From: Rhytidiadelphus loreus
Taxonomy: Eukaryota; Streptophyta; Bryopsida; Hypnales; Hylocomiaceae
Length of the DNA: 64,000 nt
NCBI GenBank assembly: GCA_947034895.1
Contig: OX344763.1
Span: 53,381,025-53,445,024, forward strand
Reading direction: 5' to 3'
Below, one piece after another: positions 13,061 through 26,900 of this stretch. A model generated the notes under the pieces. The model was not told the origin of the DNA. It did no database searches and saw only the letters and a list, made by a program, of their open reading frames with translations. The first letter of the stretch is position 1; every line of letters starts with the position of its first letter. The position numbers and the translations under genes are program-made.

Positions 13061-14277
13061 ATTCTTATTCACTTGAATTTCATGAGGTCCAATTTTCTAG
13101 GACATGAAAGTTCAACGCAAGGTTCGTGCATCAATTTCTAATTTAAAGTTTAAGGTCATTCAATGTCACCACCAAATGAATATTTCTTTGGATATTTGGA
13201 TTTAAGAAGAATTGCCACTTGCACCACATGTTTGCACATTCTTTTTCACTTGAATTTCATGAGGTCCAATTTTCTAGGACATGAAAGTTCAACGCAAGGT
13301 TCGTGCATCAATTTCTAATTTAAAGTTTAAGGTCATTCAATGTCACCACCAAATGAATATTTCTTTGGATATTTGGATTTAAGAAGAATTGCCACTTGCA
13401 CCACATGTTTGCACATTCTTTTTCACTTGAATTTCATGAGTTCCAATTTTCTAGGACATGAAAGTTCAACGCAAGGTTCGTGCATCAATTTCTAATTTAA
13501 CGTCCAAGGTCATTCAATGATACCACCGAATGAATATTTCTTTGGATATTTGGATTTAAGAAGAATTGCCACTTGCACCACATGTTTGCACATTCTTTTT
13601 CACTTGAATTTCATGAGTTCTAATTTTCTAGGACATGAAAGTTCAACGCAAGGTTCGTGCATCAATTTCTAATTTAAAGTTCAAGGTCATTCAATGTTAC
13701 CACCAAATGAATATTTCTTTGGATATTTGGATTTAAGAAGAATTGCAACGTGCACCTCCTGTTTGCACATTCTTTTTCACTTGAGTTTCATGAGTTCTAA
13801 TTTTCTATAACATGAAAATACAGCGCAAGGTTCGTGCATCAATTTCTAATTCAACGTCCAAGGTCATTCAATGTGACCACCAAATGAATATTTCTTTGGA
13901 TATTTGGATTTAAGAAGAATTGCTACTTGCACCACATGATTGCACATTCTTTTTCACTTGAATTTCATGAGTTCTAATTTTCTAGGACATGAAAGATCAA
14001 CTCAAGGTTCGTGCATCAATTTCTAATTTAACGTTCAAGGTCATTCAATGTCACAGCCAAATGAATATTTCTTTGGATATTTGGATTTAAGAAGAATTGC
14101 TACTTGCACCACATGATTGCACATTCTTTTTCACTTGAATTTCATGAGTTCTAATTTTCTAGGACATGAAAGTTCAACACAAGGTTCGAGCATCAATTTC
14201 TAATTTAACGTTCAAGGTCATTCAATGTCACTGCCAAATGAATATTTCTTTGGATATTTGGATTTAAGAAGAATTGC
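13061..14277 (+). repeat. Seven-monomer segment duplicated at a 10-monomer offset, left copy
   Basis: Matches 14,831-16,047 at an offset of 1,770 bp (10 x 177). Shared rare marks are ATTCTTATTC at 13,061 against ATTCCTATTC at 14,831, GAAAGATCAACTC at about 13,991 and 15,761, and TTCAACACAAGGTTCGAG at about 14,173 and 15,943. At the monomer beginning near 13,630 the left copy has GTTACCACC and the right copy GTCACAGCC, a patch difference. The right copy's upstream neighbours instead match about 12,060-12,340 at an offset of 14 monomers (ACCATATG at 12,161 and 14,639), so the junction is mosaic. Confidence 0.85.
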
Positions 14278-14830
14278 TACTTGCACCACATGATTGCACA
14301 TTCTTTTTCACTTGAATTTCATGAGTTCCAATTTTCTAGGACATGAAAGTTCAACGCAAGGTTCGTGCATCAATTTCTAATTTAAAGTTCAAGTTCATTC
14401 AATGTGACGAGCAAATGAATATTTCTTTGGATATTTGGATTTAAGAAGAATTGCCACTTGCACCACATGTTTGCACATTCTTTTTCACTCGAATTTCATG
14501 AGGTCCAATTTTCTAGGACATGAAAGTTCAACGCAAGGTTCGTGCGTCAATTTCTAATTTAAAGTTCAAGTTCATTCAATGTGACGAGCAAATGAATATT
14601 TCTTTGGATATTTGGATTTAAGAAGAATTGCCACTTGCACCATATGTTTGCACATTCTTTTTCACTTGAATTTCATGAGGTCCAATTTTCTAGGACATGA
14701 AAGTTCAACGCAAGGTTCGTGCATCAATTTCTAATTTAAAGTTCAAGGTCATTCAATGTCACAGCCAAATGAATATTTCTTTGGATATTTGGATTTAAGA
14801 AGAATTGCCACTTGCACCACATGTTTGCAC

Positions 14831-16047
14831 ATTCCTATTCACTTGAATTTCATGAGGTCCAATTTTCTAGGACATGAAAGTTCAACGCAAGGTTCGTGCA
14901 TCAATTTCTAATTTAAAGTTTAAGGTCATTCAATGTCACCACCAAATGAATATTTCTTTGGATATTTGGATTTAAGAAGAATTGCCACTTGCACCACATG
15001 TTTGCACATTCTTTTTCACTTGAATTTCATGAGGTCCAATTTTCTAGGACATGAAAGTTCAACGCAAGGTTCGTGCATCAATTTCTAATTTAAAGTTTAA
15101 GGTCATTCAATGTCACCACCAAATGAATATTTCTTTGGATATTTGGATTTAAGAAGAATTGCCACTTGCACCACATGTTTGCACATTCTTTTTCACTTGA
15201 ATTTCATGATTTCCAATTTTCTAGGACATGAAAGTTCAACGCAAGGTTCGTGCATCAATTTCTAATTTAACGTCCAAGGTCATTCAATGATACCACCGAA
15301 TGAATATTTCTTTGGATATTTGGATTTAAGAAGAATTGCCACTTGCACCACATGTTTGCACATTCTTTTTCACTTGAATTTCATGAGTTCTAATTTTCTA
15401 GGACATGAAAGTTCAACGCAAGGTTCGTGCATCAATTTCTAATTTAAAGTTCAAGGTCATTCAATGTCACAGCCAAATGAATATTTCTTTGGATATTTGG
15501 ATTTAAGAAGAATTGCAACGTGCACCTCCTGTTTGCACATTCTTTTTCACTTGAGTTTCATGAGTTCTAATTTTCTATAACATGAAAATACAGCGCAAGG
15601 TTCGTGCATCAATTTCTAATTCAACGTCCAAGGTCATTCAATGTGACCACCAAATGAATATTTCTTTGGATATTTGGATTTAAGAAGAATTGCTACTTGC
15701 ACCACATGATTGCACATTCTTTTTCACTTGAATTTCATGAGTTCTAATTTTCTAGAACATGAAAGATCAACTCAAGGTTCGTGCATCAATTTCTAATTTA
15801 ACGTTCAAGGTCATTCAATGTCACAGCCAAATGAATATTTCTTTGGATATTTGGATTTAAGAAGAATTGCTACTTGCACCACATGATTGCACATTCTTTT
15901 TCACTTGAATTTCATGAGTTCTAATTTTCTAGGACATGAAAGTTCAACACAAGGTTCGAGCATCAATTTCTAATTTAACTTTCAAGGTCATTCAATGTCA
16001 CTGCCAAATGAATATTTCTTTGGATATTTGGATTTAAGAAGAATTGC
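14831..16047 (+). repeat. Seven-monomer segment duplicated at a 10-monomer offset, right copy
   Basis: Second copy of the segment at 13,061-14,277. Private changes include TAGAACATG at about 15,754, where the left copy has TAGGACATG. The match ends at about 16,030, where this copy has GCCACTTGCACCACATGTTTG and the left copy has GCTACTTG with ATGATTG. Confidence 0.85.
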
Positions 16048-18479
16048 CACTTGCACCACATGTTTGCACATTCTTTTTCACTTGAATTTCATGAGTTCTA
16101 ATTTTCTAGGACATGAAAGTTCAACTCAAGGTTCATGCATCAATTTCTAATTTAACGTTCAAGGTCATTCAATGTCACAGCCAAATGAATATTTCTTTGG
16201 ATATTTGGATTTAAGAAGAATTGCTACTTGCACCACATGATTGCACATTCTTTTTCACTTGAATTTCATGAGTTCTAATTTTCTAGGACATGAAAGTTCA
16301 ACACAAGGTTCGAGCATCAATTTCTAATTTAACTTTCAAGGTCATTCAATGTCACTGCCAAATGAATATTTCTTTGGATATTTGGATTTAAGAAGAATTG
16401 CCACTTGCACCACATGATTGCACATTCTTTTTCACTTGAATTTCATGAGTTCTAATTTTCTAGGACATGAAAGTTCAACTCAAGGTTCATGCATCAATTT
16501 CTAATTTAACGTTCAAGGTCATTCAATGTCACAGCCAAATGAATATTTCTTTGGATATTTGGATTTAAGAAGAATTGCTACTTGCACCACATGATTGCAC
16601 ATTCTTTTTCACTTGAATTTCATGAGTTCCAATTTTCTAGGACATGAAAGTTCAACGCAAGGTTCGTGCATCAATTTCTAATTTATAGTTCAAGTTCATT
16701 CAATGTGACGAGCAAATGAATATTTCTTTGGATATTTGGATTTAAGAAGAATTGCCACTTGCACCACATGTTTGCACATTCTTTTTCACTTGAATTTCAT
16801 GATTTCTAATATTCTATAACATGAAAATACAGCGCAAGGTTCGTGCATCAATTTCTAATTTAATGTTCAAGGTCATTCAATGTCACTGCCAAATGAATAT
16901 TTCTTTGGATATTTGGATTTAAGAAGAATTGCCACTTGCACCACATGTTTGCACATTCTTTTTCACTTGAATTTCATGATTTCTAATTTTCTATAACATG
17001 AAAATACAGCGCAAGGTTCGTGCATCAATTTCTAATTTAATGTTCACGGTCATTCAATGTCACCGCCAAATTAATATTTCTTTGGATATTTGGATTTAAG
17101 AAGAATTGCCACTTGCACCAGATGTTTGCACATTCTTTTTCACTTGAATTTCATGATTTCTAATTTTCTATAACATGAAAATACAGCGCAAGGTTCGTGC
17201 ATCAATTTCTAATTTAATGTTCAAGGTCATTCAATGTCACCGCCAAATAAATATTTCTTTGGATATTTGGATTTAAGAAGAATTGCTACTTGCACCACAT
17301 GATTGCACATTCTTTTTCACTTGAATTTCATGAGTTCTAATTTTCTAGGACATGAAAGTTCAACTCAAGGTTCGTGCATCAATTTCTAATCTAACGTTCA
17401 AGGTCATTCAATGTCACAGCCAAATGAATATTTCTTTGGATATTTGGATTTAAGAAGAATTGCTACTTGCACCACATGATTGCACATTCTCTTTCACTTG
17501 AATTTCATGAGGTCCAATTTTCTAGGACATGAAAGTTCAACGCAAGGTTCGTGCGTCAATTTCTAATTTAAAGTTCAAGTTCATTCAATGTGACGAGCAA
17601 ATGAATATTTCTTTGGATATTTGGATTTAAGAAGAATTGCCACTTGCACCACATGTTTGCACATTCTTTTTCACTTGAATTTCATGAGTTCCAATTTTCT
17701 AGGACATGAAAGTTCAACGCAAGGTTCGTGCATCAATTTCTAATTTAAAGTTCAAGTTCATTCAATGTGACGAGCAAATGAATATTTCTTTGGATATTTG
17801 GATTTAAGAAGAATTGCCACTTGCACCACATGTTTGCACATTCTTTTTCACTTGAATTTCATGAGGTCCAATTTTCTAGGACATGAAAATTCAACGCAAG
17901 GTTCGTGCGTCAATTTCTAATTTAAAGTTCAAGTTTATTCAATGTGACGAGCAAATGAATATTTCTTTGGATATTTGGATTTAAGAAGAATTGCCACTTG
18001 CACCACATGTTTGCACATTTTTTTTCACTTGAATTTCATGAGTTCCAATTTTCTAGGACATGAAAGTTCAACGCAAGGTTCGTGCATCAATTTCTAATTT
18101 AAAGTTCAAGTTCATTCAATGTGACGAGCAAATGAATATTTCTTTGGATATTTGGATTTAAGAAGAATTGCCACTTGCACCACATGTTTGCACATTCTTT
18201 TTCACTTGAATTTCATGAGGTCCAATTTTCTAGGACATGAAAGTTCAACGCAAGGTTCGTGCATCAATTTCTAATTTAAAGTTCAAGGTCATTCAATGTC
18301 ACAGCCAAATGAATATTTCTTTGGATATTTGGATTTAAGAAGAATTGCCACTTGCACCACATGTTTGCACATTCTTTTTCACTTGAATTTCATGAGTTCC
18401 AATTTTCTAGGACATGAAAGTTCAACGCAAGGTTCGTGCATCAATTTCTAATTTAAAGTTTAAGGTCATTCAATGTGAC
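16048..18479 (+). repeat. Dimer-patterned then GTGACGAGC-rich monomers
   Basis: A two-monomer (354-bp) alternation is visible: GGTTCATGCATC, a rare G-to-A change in the conserved GGTTCGTGCATC, occurs at 16,130 and 16,484. From about 16,800 a GATTTCTAAT and ATAACATG monomer with TTAATGTTC is repeated three times in a row (16,800-17,260). From 17,560 several GTGACGAGC monomers follow. Nothing but satellite is present. Confidence 0.8.
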
Positions 18480-19762
18480 CACCAAATGAATATTTCTTTG
18501 GATATTTGGATTTAAGAAGAATTGCCACTTGCACCACATGTTTGCACATTCTTTTTCACTTGAATTTCATGAGTTCCAATTTTCTAGGACATGAAAGTTC
18601 AACGCAAGGTTCGTGCATCAATTTCTAATTTAACATCCAAGGTCATTCAATGATACCACCGAATGAATATTTCTTTGGATATTTGGATTTAAGAAGAATT
18701 GCCACTTGCACCACATGTTTGCACATTCTTTTTCACTTGAATTTCATGATTTCTAATTTTCTATAACATGAAAATACAGCGCAAGGTTCGTGCATCAATT
18801 TCTAATTTAATGTTCAAGGTCATTCAATGTCACCGCCAAATTAATATTTCTTTGGATATTTGGATTTAAGAAGAATTGCTACTTGCACCACATGATTGCA
18901 CACTCTTTTTCACTTGAATTTCATGAGTTCTAATTTTCTAGGACATGAAAGTTCAACTCAAGGTTCGTGCATCAATTTCTAATTTAACGTTCAAGGTCAT
19001 TCAATGTCACAGCCAAATGAATATTTCTTTGGATATTTGGATTCAAGAAGAATTGCCACTTGCACCACATGTTTGCACATTCTTTTTCACTTGAATTTCA
19101 TGAGTTCCAATTTTCTAGGACATGAAAGTTCAACGCAAGGTTCGTGCATCAATTTCTAATTTAAAGTTTAAGGTCATTCAATGATACCACCGAATGAATA
19201 TTTCTTTGGATATTTGGATTTAAGAAGAATTGCCACTTGCACCACATGTTTGCACATTCTTTTTCACTTGAATTTCATGAGTTCCAATTTTCTAGGACAT
19301 GAAAGTTCAACGCAAGGTTCGTGCATCAATTTCTAATTTAACATCCAAGGTCATTCAATGATACCACCGAATGAATATTTCTTTGGATATTTGGATTTAA
19401 GAAGAATTGCCACTTGCACCACATGTTTGCACATTCTTTTTCACTTGAATTTCATGATTTCTAATTTTCTATAACATGAAAATACAGCGCAAGGTTCGTG
19501 CATCAATTTCTAATTTAATGTTCAAGGTCATTCAATGTCACCGCCAAATTAATATTTCTTTGGATATTTGGATTTAAGAAGAATTGCTACTTGCACCACA
19601 TGATTGCACACTCTTTTTCACTTGAATTTCATGAGTTCTAATTTTCTAGGACATGAAAGTTCAACTCAAGGTTCGTGCATCAATTTCTAATTTAACGTTC
19701 AAGGTCATTCAATGTCACAGCCAAATGAATATTTCTTTGGATATTTGGATTCAAGAAGAATT
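18480..19762 (+). repeat. Tandem four-monomer duplication (708 bp)
   Basis: About 18,480-19,055 is repeated at 19,188-19,763. Shared rare marks 708 bp apart are TTTAACATCC at about 18,630 and 19,338, ATTTCATGAT at 18,741 and 19,449, CACTCTTTTT at 18,901 and 19,609, and GGATTCAAGAAG at about 19,040 and 19,748. The copies part at about 19,055, where GCCACTTG becomes GCGACTTG in the second. Confidence 0.88.
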
Positions 19763-20275
19763 GCGACTTGCACCACATGATTGCACATTCTTTTTCACTT
19801 GAATTTCATGAGTTCCAATTTTCTAGGACATGAAAGTTCAACGCAAGGTTCGTGCGTCAATTTCTAATTTAAAGTTCAAGTTCATTCAATGTGACGAGCA
19901 AATGAATATTTCTTTGGATATTTGGATTTAAGAAGAATTGCCACTTGCACCACATGTTTGCACATTCTTTTTCACTTGAATTTCATGAGGTCCAATTTTC
20001 TAGGACATGAAAGTTCAACGCAAGGTTCGTGCATCAATTTCTAATTTAAAGTTCAAGTTCATTCAATGTGACGAGCAAATGAATATTTCTATGGATATTT
20101 AGATTTAAGAAGAATTGCCACTTGCACCACATATTTGCACATTCTTTTTCACTTGAATTTCATGAGGTCCAATTTTCTAGGACATGAAAGTTCAACGCAA
20201 GGTTCGTGCGTCAATTTCTAATTTAAAGTTCAAGTTCATTCAATGTGACGAGCAAATGAATATTTCTTTGGATAT
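19550..20275 (+). repeat. Four-monomer segment duplicated at a seven-monomer offset, left copy
   Basis: Matches about 20,789-21,514 at an offset of 1,239 bp (7 x 177). Shared rare marks are CACTCTTTTT at 19,609 and 20,848, TCAAGAAG at 19,751 and 20,990, and TCTATGGATATTTAGATTT near 20,090 and 21,329. The left copy overlaps the second unit of the 708-bp duplication, so the two events are nested. Confidence 0.82.
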
Positions 20276-20788
20276 TTAGATTTAAGAAGAATTGCCACTT
20301 GCACCACATATTTGCACATTCTTTTTCACTTGAATTTCATGAGTTCCAATTTTCTAGGACATGAAAGTTCAACGCAAGGTTCGTGCATCAATTTCTAATT
20401 TAAAGTTCAAGTTCATTCAATGTGACGAGCAAATGAATATTTCTATGGATATTTGGATTTAAGAAGAATTGCCACTTGCACCACATGTTTGCACATTCTT
20501 TTTCACTTGAATTTCATGATTTCTAATTTTCTATAACATGAAAATACAGCGCAAGGTTCGTGCATCAATTTCTAATTTAATGTTCAAGGTCATTCAATGT
20601 CACCGCCAAATTAATATTTCTTTGGATATTTGGATTTAAGAAGAATTGCTACTTGCACCACATGATTGCACACTCTTTTTCACTTGAATTTCATGAGTTC
20701 TAATTTTCTAGGACATGAAAGTTCAACGCAAGGTTCGTGCGTCAATTTCTAATTTAAAGTTCAAGTTCATTCAATGTGACGAGCAAAT

Positions 20789-21514
20789 TAATATTTCTTT
20801 GGATATTTGGATTTAAGAAGAATTGCTACTTGCACCACATGATTGCACACTCTTTTTCACTTGAATTTCATGAGTTCTAATTTTCTAGGACATGAAAGTT
20901 CAACTCAAGGTTCGTGCATCAATTTCTAATTTAACGTTCAAGGTCATTCAATGTCACAGCCAAATGAATATTTCTTTGGATATTTGGATTCAAGAAGAAT
21001 TGCGACTTGCACCACATGATTGCACATTCTTTTTCACTTGAATTTCATGAGTTCCAATTTTCTAGGACATGAAAGTTCAACGCAAGGTTCGTGCGTCAAT
21101 TTCTAATTTAAAGTTCAAGTTCATTCAATGTGACGAGCAAATGAATATTTCTTTGGATATTTAGATTTAAGAAGAATTGCCACTTGCACCACATATTTGC
21201 ACATTCTTTTTCACTTGAATTTCATGAGTTCCAATTTTCTAGGACATGAAAGTTCAACGCAAGGTTCGTGCATCAATTTCTAATTTAAAGTTCAAGTTCA
21301 TTCAATGTGACGAGCAAATGAATATTTCTATGGATATTTAGATTTAAGAAGAATTGCCACTTGCACCACATATTTGCACATTCTTTTTCACTTGAATTTC
21401 ATGAGGTCCAATTTTCTAGGACATGAAAGTTCAACGCAAGGTTCGTGCGTCAATTTCTAATTTAAAGTTCAAGTTCATTCAATGTGACGAGCAAATGAAT
21501 ATTTCTTTGGATAT
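20789..21514 (+). repeat. Four-monomer segment duplicated at a seven-monomer offset, right copy
   Basis: Second copy of 19,550-20,275. It ends where the right copy acquires GATATCTGGATTTAAAAAG at about 21,510. That unusual monomer is itself repeated three monomers (531 bp) later at 22,041, together with the TTTCTCACTTG and GAATTGCAATTTTC tail. Confidence 0.82.
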
Positions 21515-23360
21515 CTGGATTTAAAAAGAATTGCCACTTGCACCACATGTTTGCACATTCTTTCTCACTTGAATTTCATGAATTGCAATTTTCTATAACA
21601 TGAAAATACAGCGCAAGGTTCGTGCATCAATTTCTAATTTAACGTCCAAGGTCATTCAATGATACCACCGAATGAATATTTCTTTGGATATTTGGATTTA
21701 AAAAGAATTGCCACTTGCACCACATGTTTGCACATTCTTTTTCACTTGAATTTCATGAGTTCCAATTTTCTAGGACATGAAAGTTCAACGCAAGGTTCGT
21801 GCATCAATTTCTAATTTAAAGTTCAAGTTCATTCAATGTGACGAGCAAATGAATATTTCTTTGGATATTTAGATTTAAGAAGAATTGCCACTTGCACCAC
21901 ATATTTGCACATTCTTTTTCACTTGAATTTCATGAGTTCCAATTTTCTAGGACATGAAAGTTCAACGCAAGGTTCGTGCGTCAATTTCTAATTTAAAGTT
22001 CAAGTTCATTCAATGTGACGAGCAAATGAATATTTCTTTGGATATCTGGATTTAAAAAGAATTGCCACTTGCACCACATGTTTGCACATTCTTTCTCACT
22101 TGAATTTCATGAATTGCAATTTTCTATAACATGAAAATACAGCGCAAGGTTCGTGCATCAATTTCTAATTTAACGTCCATGGTCATTCAATGATACCACC
22201 AAATGTATATTTCTTTGGATATTTGGATTTAAGAAGAATTGCCACTTGCACCACATGTTTGCACATTCTTTTTCACTTGAATTTCATGAGGTCCAATTTT
22301 CTAGGACATGAAAGTTCAACGCATGGTTCGTGCATCAATTTCTAATTTAAAGTTCAAGTTCATTCAATGTGACGAGCAAATGAATATTTCTTTGGATATT
22401 TGGATTTAAGAAGAATTGCCACTTGCACCACATGTTTGCACATTCTTTCTCACTTGAATTTCATGAGGTCCAATTTTCTAGGACATGAAAGTTCAACGCA
22501 AGGTTCGTGCGTCAATTTCTAATTTAAAGTTCAAGTTCATTCAATGTGACGAGCAAATGAATATTTCTTTGGATATTTGGATTTAAGAAGAATTGCCACT
22601 TGCACCACATGTTTGCACATTCTTTTTCACTTGAATTTCATGAGTTCCAATTTTCTAGGACATGAAAGTTCAACGCAAGGTTCGTGCATCAATTTCTAAT
22701 TTAAAGTTCAAGTTCATTCAATGTGACGAGCAAATGAATATTTCTTTGGATATTTGGATTTAAGAAGAATTGCCACTTGCACCACATGTTTGCACATTCT
22801 TTTTCACTTGAATTTCATGAGTTCTAATTTTCTATAACATGAAAATACAGCACAAGGTTCGTGCATCAATTTCTAATTCAACGTTCAAGGTCAATCAATG
22901 TCACCGCCAAATTAATATTTCTTTGGATATTTGGATTTAAGAAGAATTGCCACTTGCACCGCAAGTTTGCACATTCTTTTTCACTTGAATTTCATGAGTT
23001 CTAATTTTCTATAACATGAAAATACAGCGCAAGGTTCGTGCATCAATTTCTAATCTAACGTTCAAGGTCATTCAATGTTACCACCAAATGAATATTTTTT
23101 TCGATATTTGGATTTAAGAAGAATTGCAACTTGCACCACATGTTTGCACATTCTTTCTCACTTGAAATTCATGAATTGCAATTTTCTATAACATGAAAAT
23201 ACAACGCAAGGTTCGTGCATCAATTTCTAATCTAACGTCCAAGGTCATTCAATGATACTACCAAATGAATATTTCTTTGGATATTTGGATTTAAGAAGAA
23301 TTGCCACTTGCACCACATGTTTGCACATTCTTTTTCACTTGAATTTCATGAGTTCTAATT
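21515..23360 (+). repeat. Transition zone: first GAATTGCAATTTTC and TTTTTTCGAT monomers
   Basis: Here, going left to right, I first see the tail variant TTTCTCACTTG with GAATTGCAATTTTC (about 21,560) and then, at about 23,093, the core variant AATATTTTTTTCGATATTTG in place of AATATTTCTTTGGATATTTG. Both become common further right. The stretch also carries isolated changes such as CACTTGCACCGCAAG near 22,950. There is no other content. Confidence 0.78.
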
Positions 23361-24040
23361 TTCTATAACATGAAAATACAGCGCAAGGTTCGTGCATCAA
23401 TTTCTAATTTAAAGTTCAAGTTCATTCAATGTGACGAGCAAATGAATATTTCTTTGGATATTTGGATTTAAGAAGAATTGCCACTTGCACCACATGTTTG
23501 CACATTCTTTTTCACTTGAATTTCATGAGTTCCAATTTTCTAGGACATGAAAGTTCAACGCAAGGTTCGTGCATCAATTTCTAATTTAAAGTTCAAGTTC
23601 ATTCAATGTGACGAGCAAATGAATATTTCTTTGGATATTTGGATTTAAGAAGAATTCCCACTTGCACCACATGTTTGCACATTCTTTTTCACTTGAATTT
23701 CATGAGGTCCAATTTTCTAGGACATGAAAGTTCAACGCAAGGTTCGTGCATCAATTTCTAATTTAAAGTTCAAGGTCATTCAATGTCACAGCCAAATGAA
23801 TATTTCTTTGGATATTTGGATTTAAGAAGAATTGCCACTTGCACCACATGTTTGCACATTCTTTTTCACTTGAATTTCATGAGTTCCAATTTTCTAGGAC
23901 ATGAAAGTTCAACGCAAGGTTCGTGCATCAATTTCTAATTTAAAGTTTAAGGTCATTCAATGATACCACCGAATGAATATTTCTTTGGATATTTGGATTT
24001 AAGAAGAATTGCCACTTGCACCACATGTTTGCACATTCTT
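23361..24040 (+). repeat. Segment duplicated at an 11-monomer offset, left copy
   Basis: Matches about 25,307-25,985 at an offset of 1,946 bp, i.e. 11 x 177 minus the one-base deletion at about 25,247. The rare AGAATTCCCACTTG (GC changed to CC) at 23,651 recurs at 25,597. Beyond about 24,040 the alignment offset changes to 1,769 and then 1,593 bp (markers 25,249 and 26,842), so 24.0-26.9 kb is a mosaic of overlapping duplications and not one clean copy. Confidence 0.8.
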
Positions 24041-25240
24041 TTTCACTTGAATTTCATGAGTTCCAATTTTCTAGGACATGAAAGTTCAACGCAAGGTTCG
24101 TGCATCAATTTCTAATTTAACGTCCAAGGTCATTCAATGATACAACCGAATGAATATTTCTTTGGATATTTGGATTTAAGAAGAATTGCCACTTGCACCA
24201 CATGTTTGCACATTCTTTTTCACTTGAATTTCATGATTTCTAATTTTCTATAACATGAAAATACAGCGCAAGGTTCGTGCATCAATTTCTAATTTAATGT
24301 TCAAGGTCATTCAATGTCACCGCCAAATTAATATTTCTTTGGATATTTGGATTTAAGAAGAATTGCTACTTGCACCACATGATTGCACATTCTTTTTCAC
24401 TTGAATTTCATGAGTTCTAATTTTCTATAACATGAAAATACAGCGCAAGGTTCGTGCATCAATTTCTAATTTAATGTTCAAGGTCATTCAATGTCACCGC
24501 CAAATTAATATTTCTTTGGATATTTGGATTTAAGAAGAATTGCTACTTGCACCACATGATTGCACATTCTTTTTCACTTGAATCTCATGAGGTCCAATTT
24601 TCTAGGACATGAAAGTTCAACGCAAGGTTCGTGCATCAATTTCTAATTTAATGTTCAAGGTCATTCAATGTCACCACCAAATGAATATTTCTTTGGATAT
24701 TTGGATTTAAGAAGAATTGCCACTTGCACCACATGTTTGCACATTCTTTTTCACTTGAATTTCATGAGTTCCAATTTTCTAGGACATGAAAGTTCAACGC
24801 AGGGTTCGTGCATCAATTTCTAATTTAAAGTTTAAGGTCATTCAATGTCACCACCAGATGAATATTTCTTTGGATATTTGGATTTAAGAAGAATTGCCAC
24901 TTGCACCACATGTTTGCACATTCTTTTTCACTTGAATTTCATGAGTTCCAATTTTCTAGGACATGAAAGTTCAACGCAAGGTTCGTGCGTCAATTTCTAA
25001 TTTAACGTCCAAGGTCATTCAATGATACCACCGAATGAATATTTCTTTGGATATTTGGATTTAAGAAGAATTGCCACTTGCACCACATGTTTGCACATTC
25101 TTTTTCACTTGAATTTCATGAGTTCTAATTTTCTAGGACATGAAAGTTCAACGCAAGGTTCGTGCATCAATTTCTAATTTAAAGTTCAAGGTCATTCAAT
25201 GTTACCACCAAATGAATATTTCTTTGGATATTTGGATTTA

Positions 25241-25258
25241 AGAAGAATGCAACGTGCA
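25241..25258 (+). repeat. Single-base deletion, type 1 (singleton)
   Basis: AGAAGAATGCAACG replaces AGAAGAATTGCAACG or AGAAGAAATGCAACG, one base short. It is the only length change in the first 36 kb and shifts the array phase by one. Confidence 0.9.
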
Positions 25259-25306
25259 CCTCCTGTTTGCACATTCTTTTTCACTGGAGTTTCATGAGTT
25301 CTAATT

Positions 25307-26900
25307 TTCTATAACATGAAAATACAGCGCAAGGTTCGTGCATCAATTTCTAATTTAAAGTTCAAGTTCATTCAATGTGACGAGCAAATGAATATTTCTT
25401 TGGATATTTGGATTTAAGAAGAATTGCCACTTGCACCACATGTTTGCACATTCTTTTTCACTTGAATTTCATGAGTTCCAATTTTCTAGGACATGAAAGT
25501 TCAACGCAAGGTTCGTGCATCAATTTCTAATTTAAAGTTCAAGTTCATTCAATGTGACGAGCAAATGAATATTTCTTTGGATATTTGGATTTAAGAAGAA
25601 TTCCCACTTGCACCACATGTTTGCACATTCTTTTTCACTTGAATTTCATGAGGTCCAATTTTCTAGGACATGAAAGTTCAACGCAAGGTTCGTGCATCAA
25701 TTTCTAATTTAAAGTTCAAGGTCATTCAATGTCACAGCCAAATGAATATTTCTTTGGATATTTGGATTTAAGAAGAATTGCCACTTGCACCACATGTTTG
25801 CACATTCTTTTTCACTTGAATTTCATGAGTTCCAATTTTCTAGGACATGAAAGTTCAACGCAAGGTTCGTGCATCAATTTCTAATTTAAAGTTTAAGGTC
25901 ATTCAATGATACCACCGAATGAATATTTCTTTGGATATTTGGATTTAAGAAGAATTGCCACTTGCACCACATGTTTGCACATTCTTTTTCACTTGAATTT
26001 TATGATTTCTAATTTTCTATAACATGAAAATACAGCGCAAGGTTCGTGCATCAATTTCTAATTTAATGTTCAAGGTCATTCAATGTCACCGCCAAATTAA
26101 TATTTCTTTGGATATTTGGATTTAAGAAGAATTGCTACTTGCACCACATGATTGCACATTCTTTTTCACTTGAATTTCATGAGGTCCAATTTTCTAGGAC
26201 ATGAAAGTTCAACGCAAGGTTCGTGCATCAATTTCTAATTTAATGTTCAAGGTCATTCAATGTCACCACCAAATGAATATTTCTTTGGATATTTGGATTT
26301 AAGAAGAATTGCCACTTGCACCACATGTTTGCACATTCTTTTTCACTTGAATTTCATGAGTTCCAATTTTCTAGGACATGAAAGGTCAACGCAGGGTTCG
26401 TGCATCAATTTCTAATTTAAAGTTTAAGGTCATTCAATGTCACCACCAAATGAATATTTCTTTGGATATTTGGATTTAAGAAGAATTGCCACTTGCACCA
26501 CATGTTTGCACATTCTTTTTCACTTGAATTTCATGAGTTCCAATTTTCTAGGACATGAAAGTTCAACGCAAGGTTCGTGCATCAATTTCTAATTTAACGT
26601 CCAAGGTCATTCAATGATACCACCGAATGAATATTTCTTTGGATATTTGGATTTAAGAAGAATTGCCACTTGCACCACATGCTTGCACATTCTTTTTCAC
26701 TTGAATTTCATGAGTTCTAATTTTCTAGGACATGAAAGTTCAACGCAAGGTTCGTGCATCAATTTCTAATTTAAAGTTCAAGGTCATTCAATGTTACCAC
26801 CAAATGAATATTTCTTTGGATATTTGGATTTAAGAAGAATTGCAACGTGCACCTCCTGTTTGCACATTCTTTTTCACTGGAGTTTCATGAGTTCTAATTT
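25307..26900 (+). repeat. Right copies of the 23.4-25.3 kb segments
   Basis: Begins as a copy of 23,361-24,040 and continues as a copy of about 24,240-25,300 at offsets of ten and then nine monomers. The nine-monomer part carries the last GCAACGTGCACC marker (26,842), whose partner at 25,249 has a one-base deletion just before it that is absent here. A rare CACTGGAGTTTC tail follows both markers (about 25,283 and 26,876), which confirms the relation. Confidence 0.78.
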
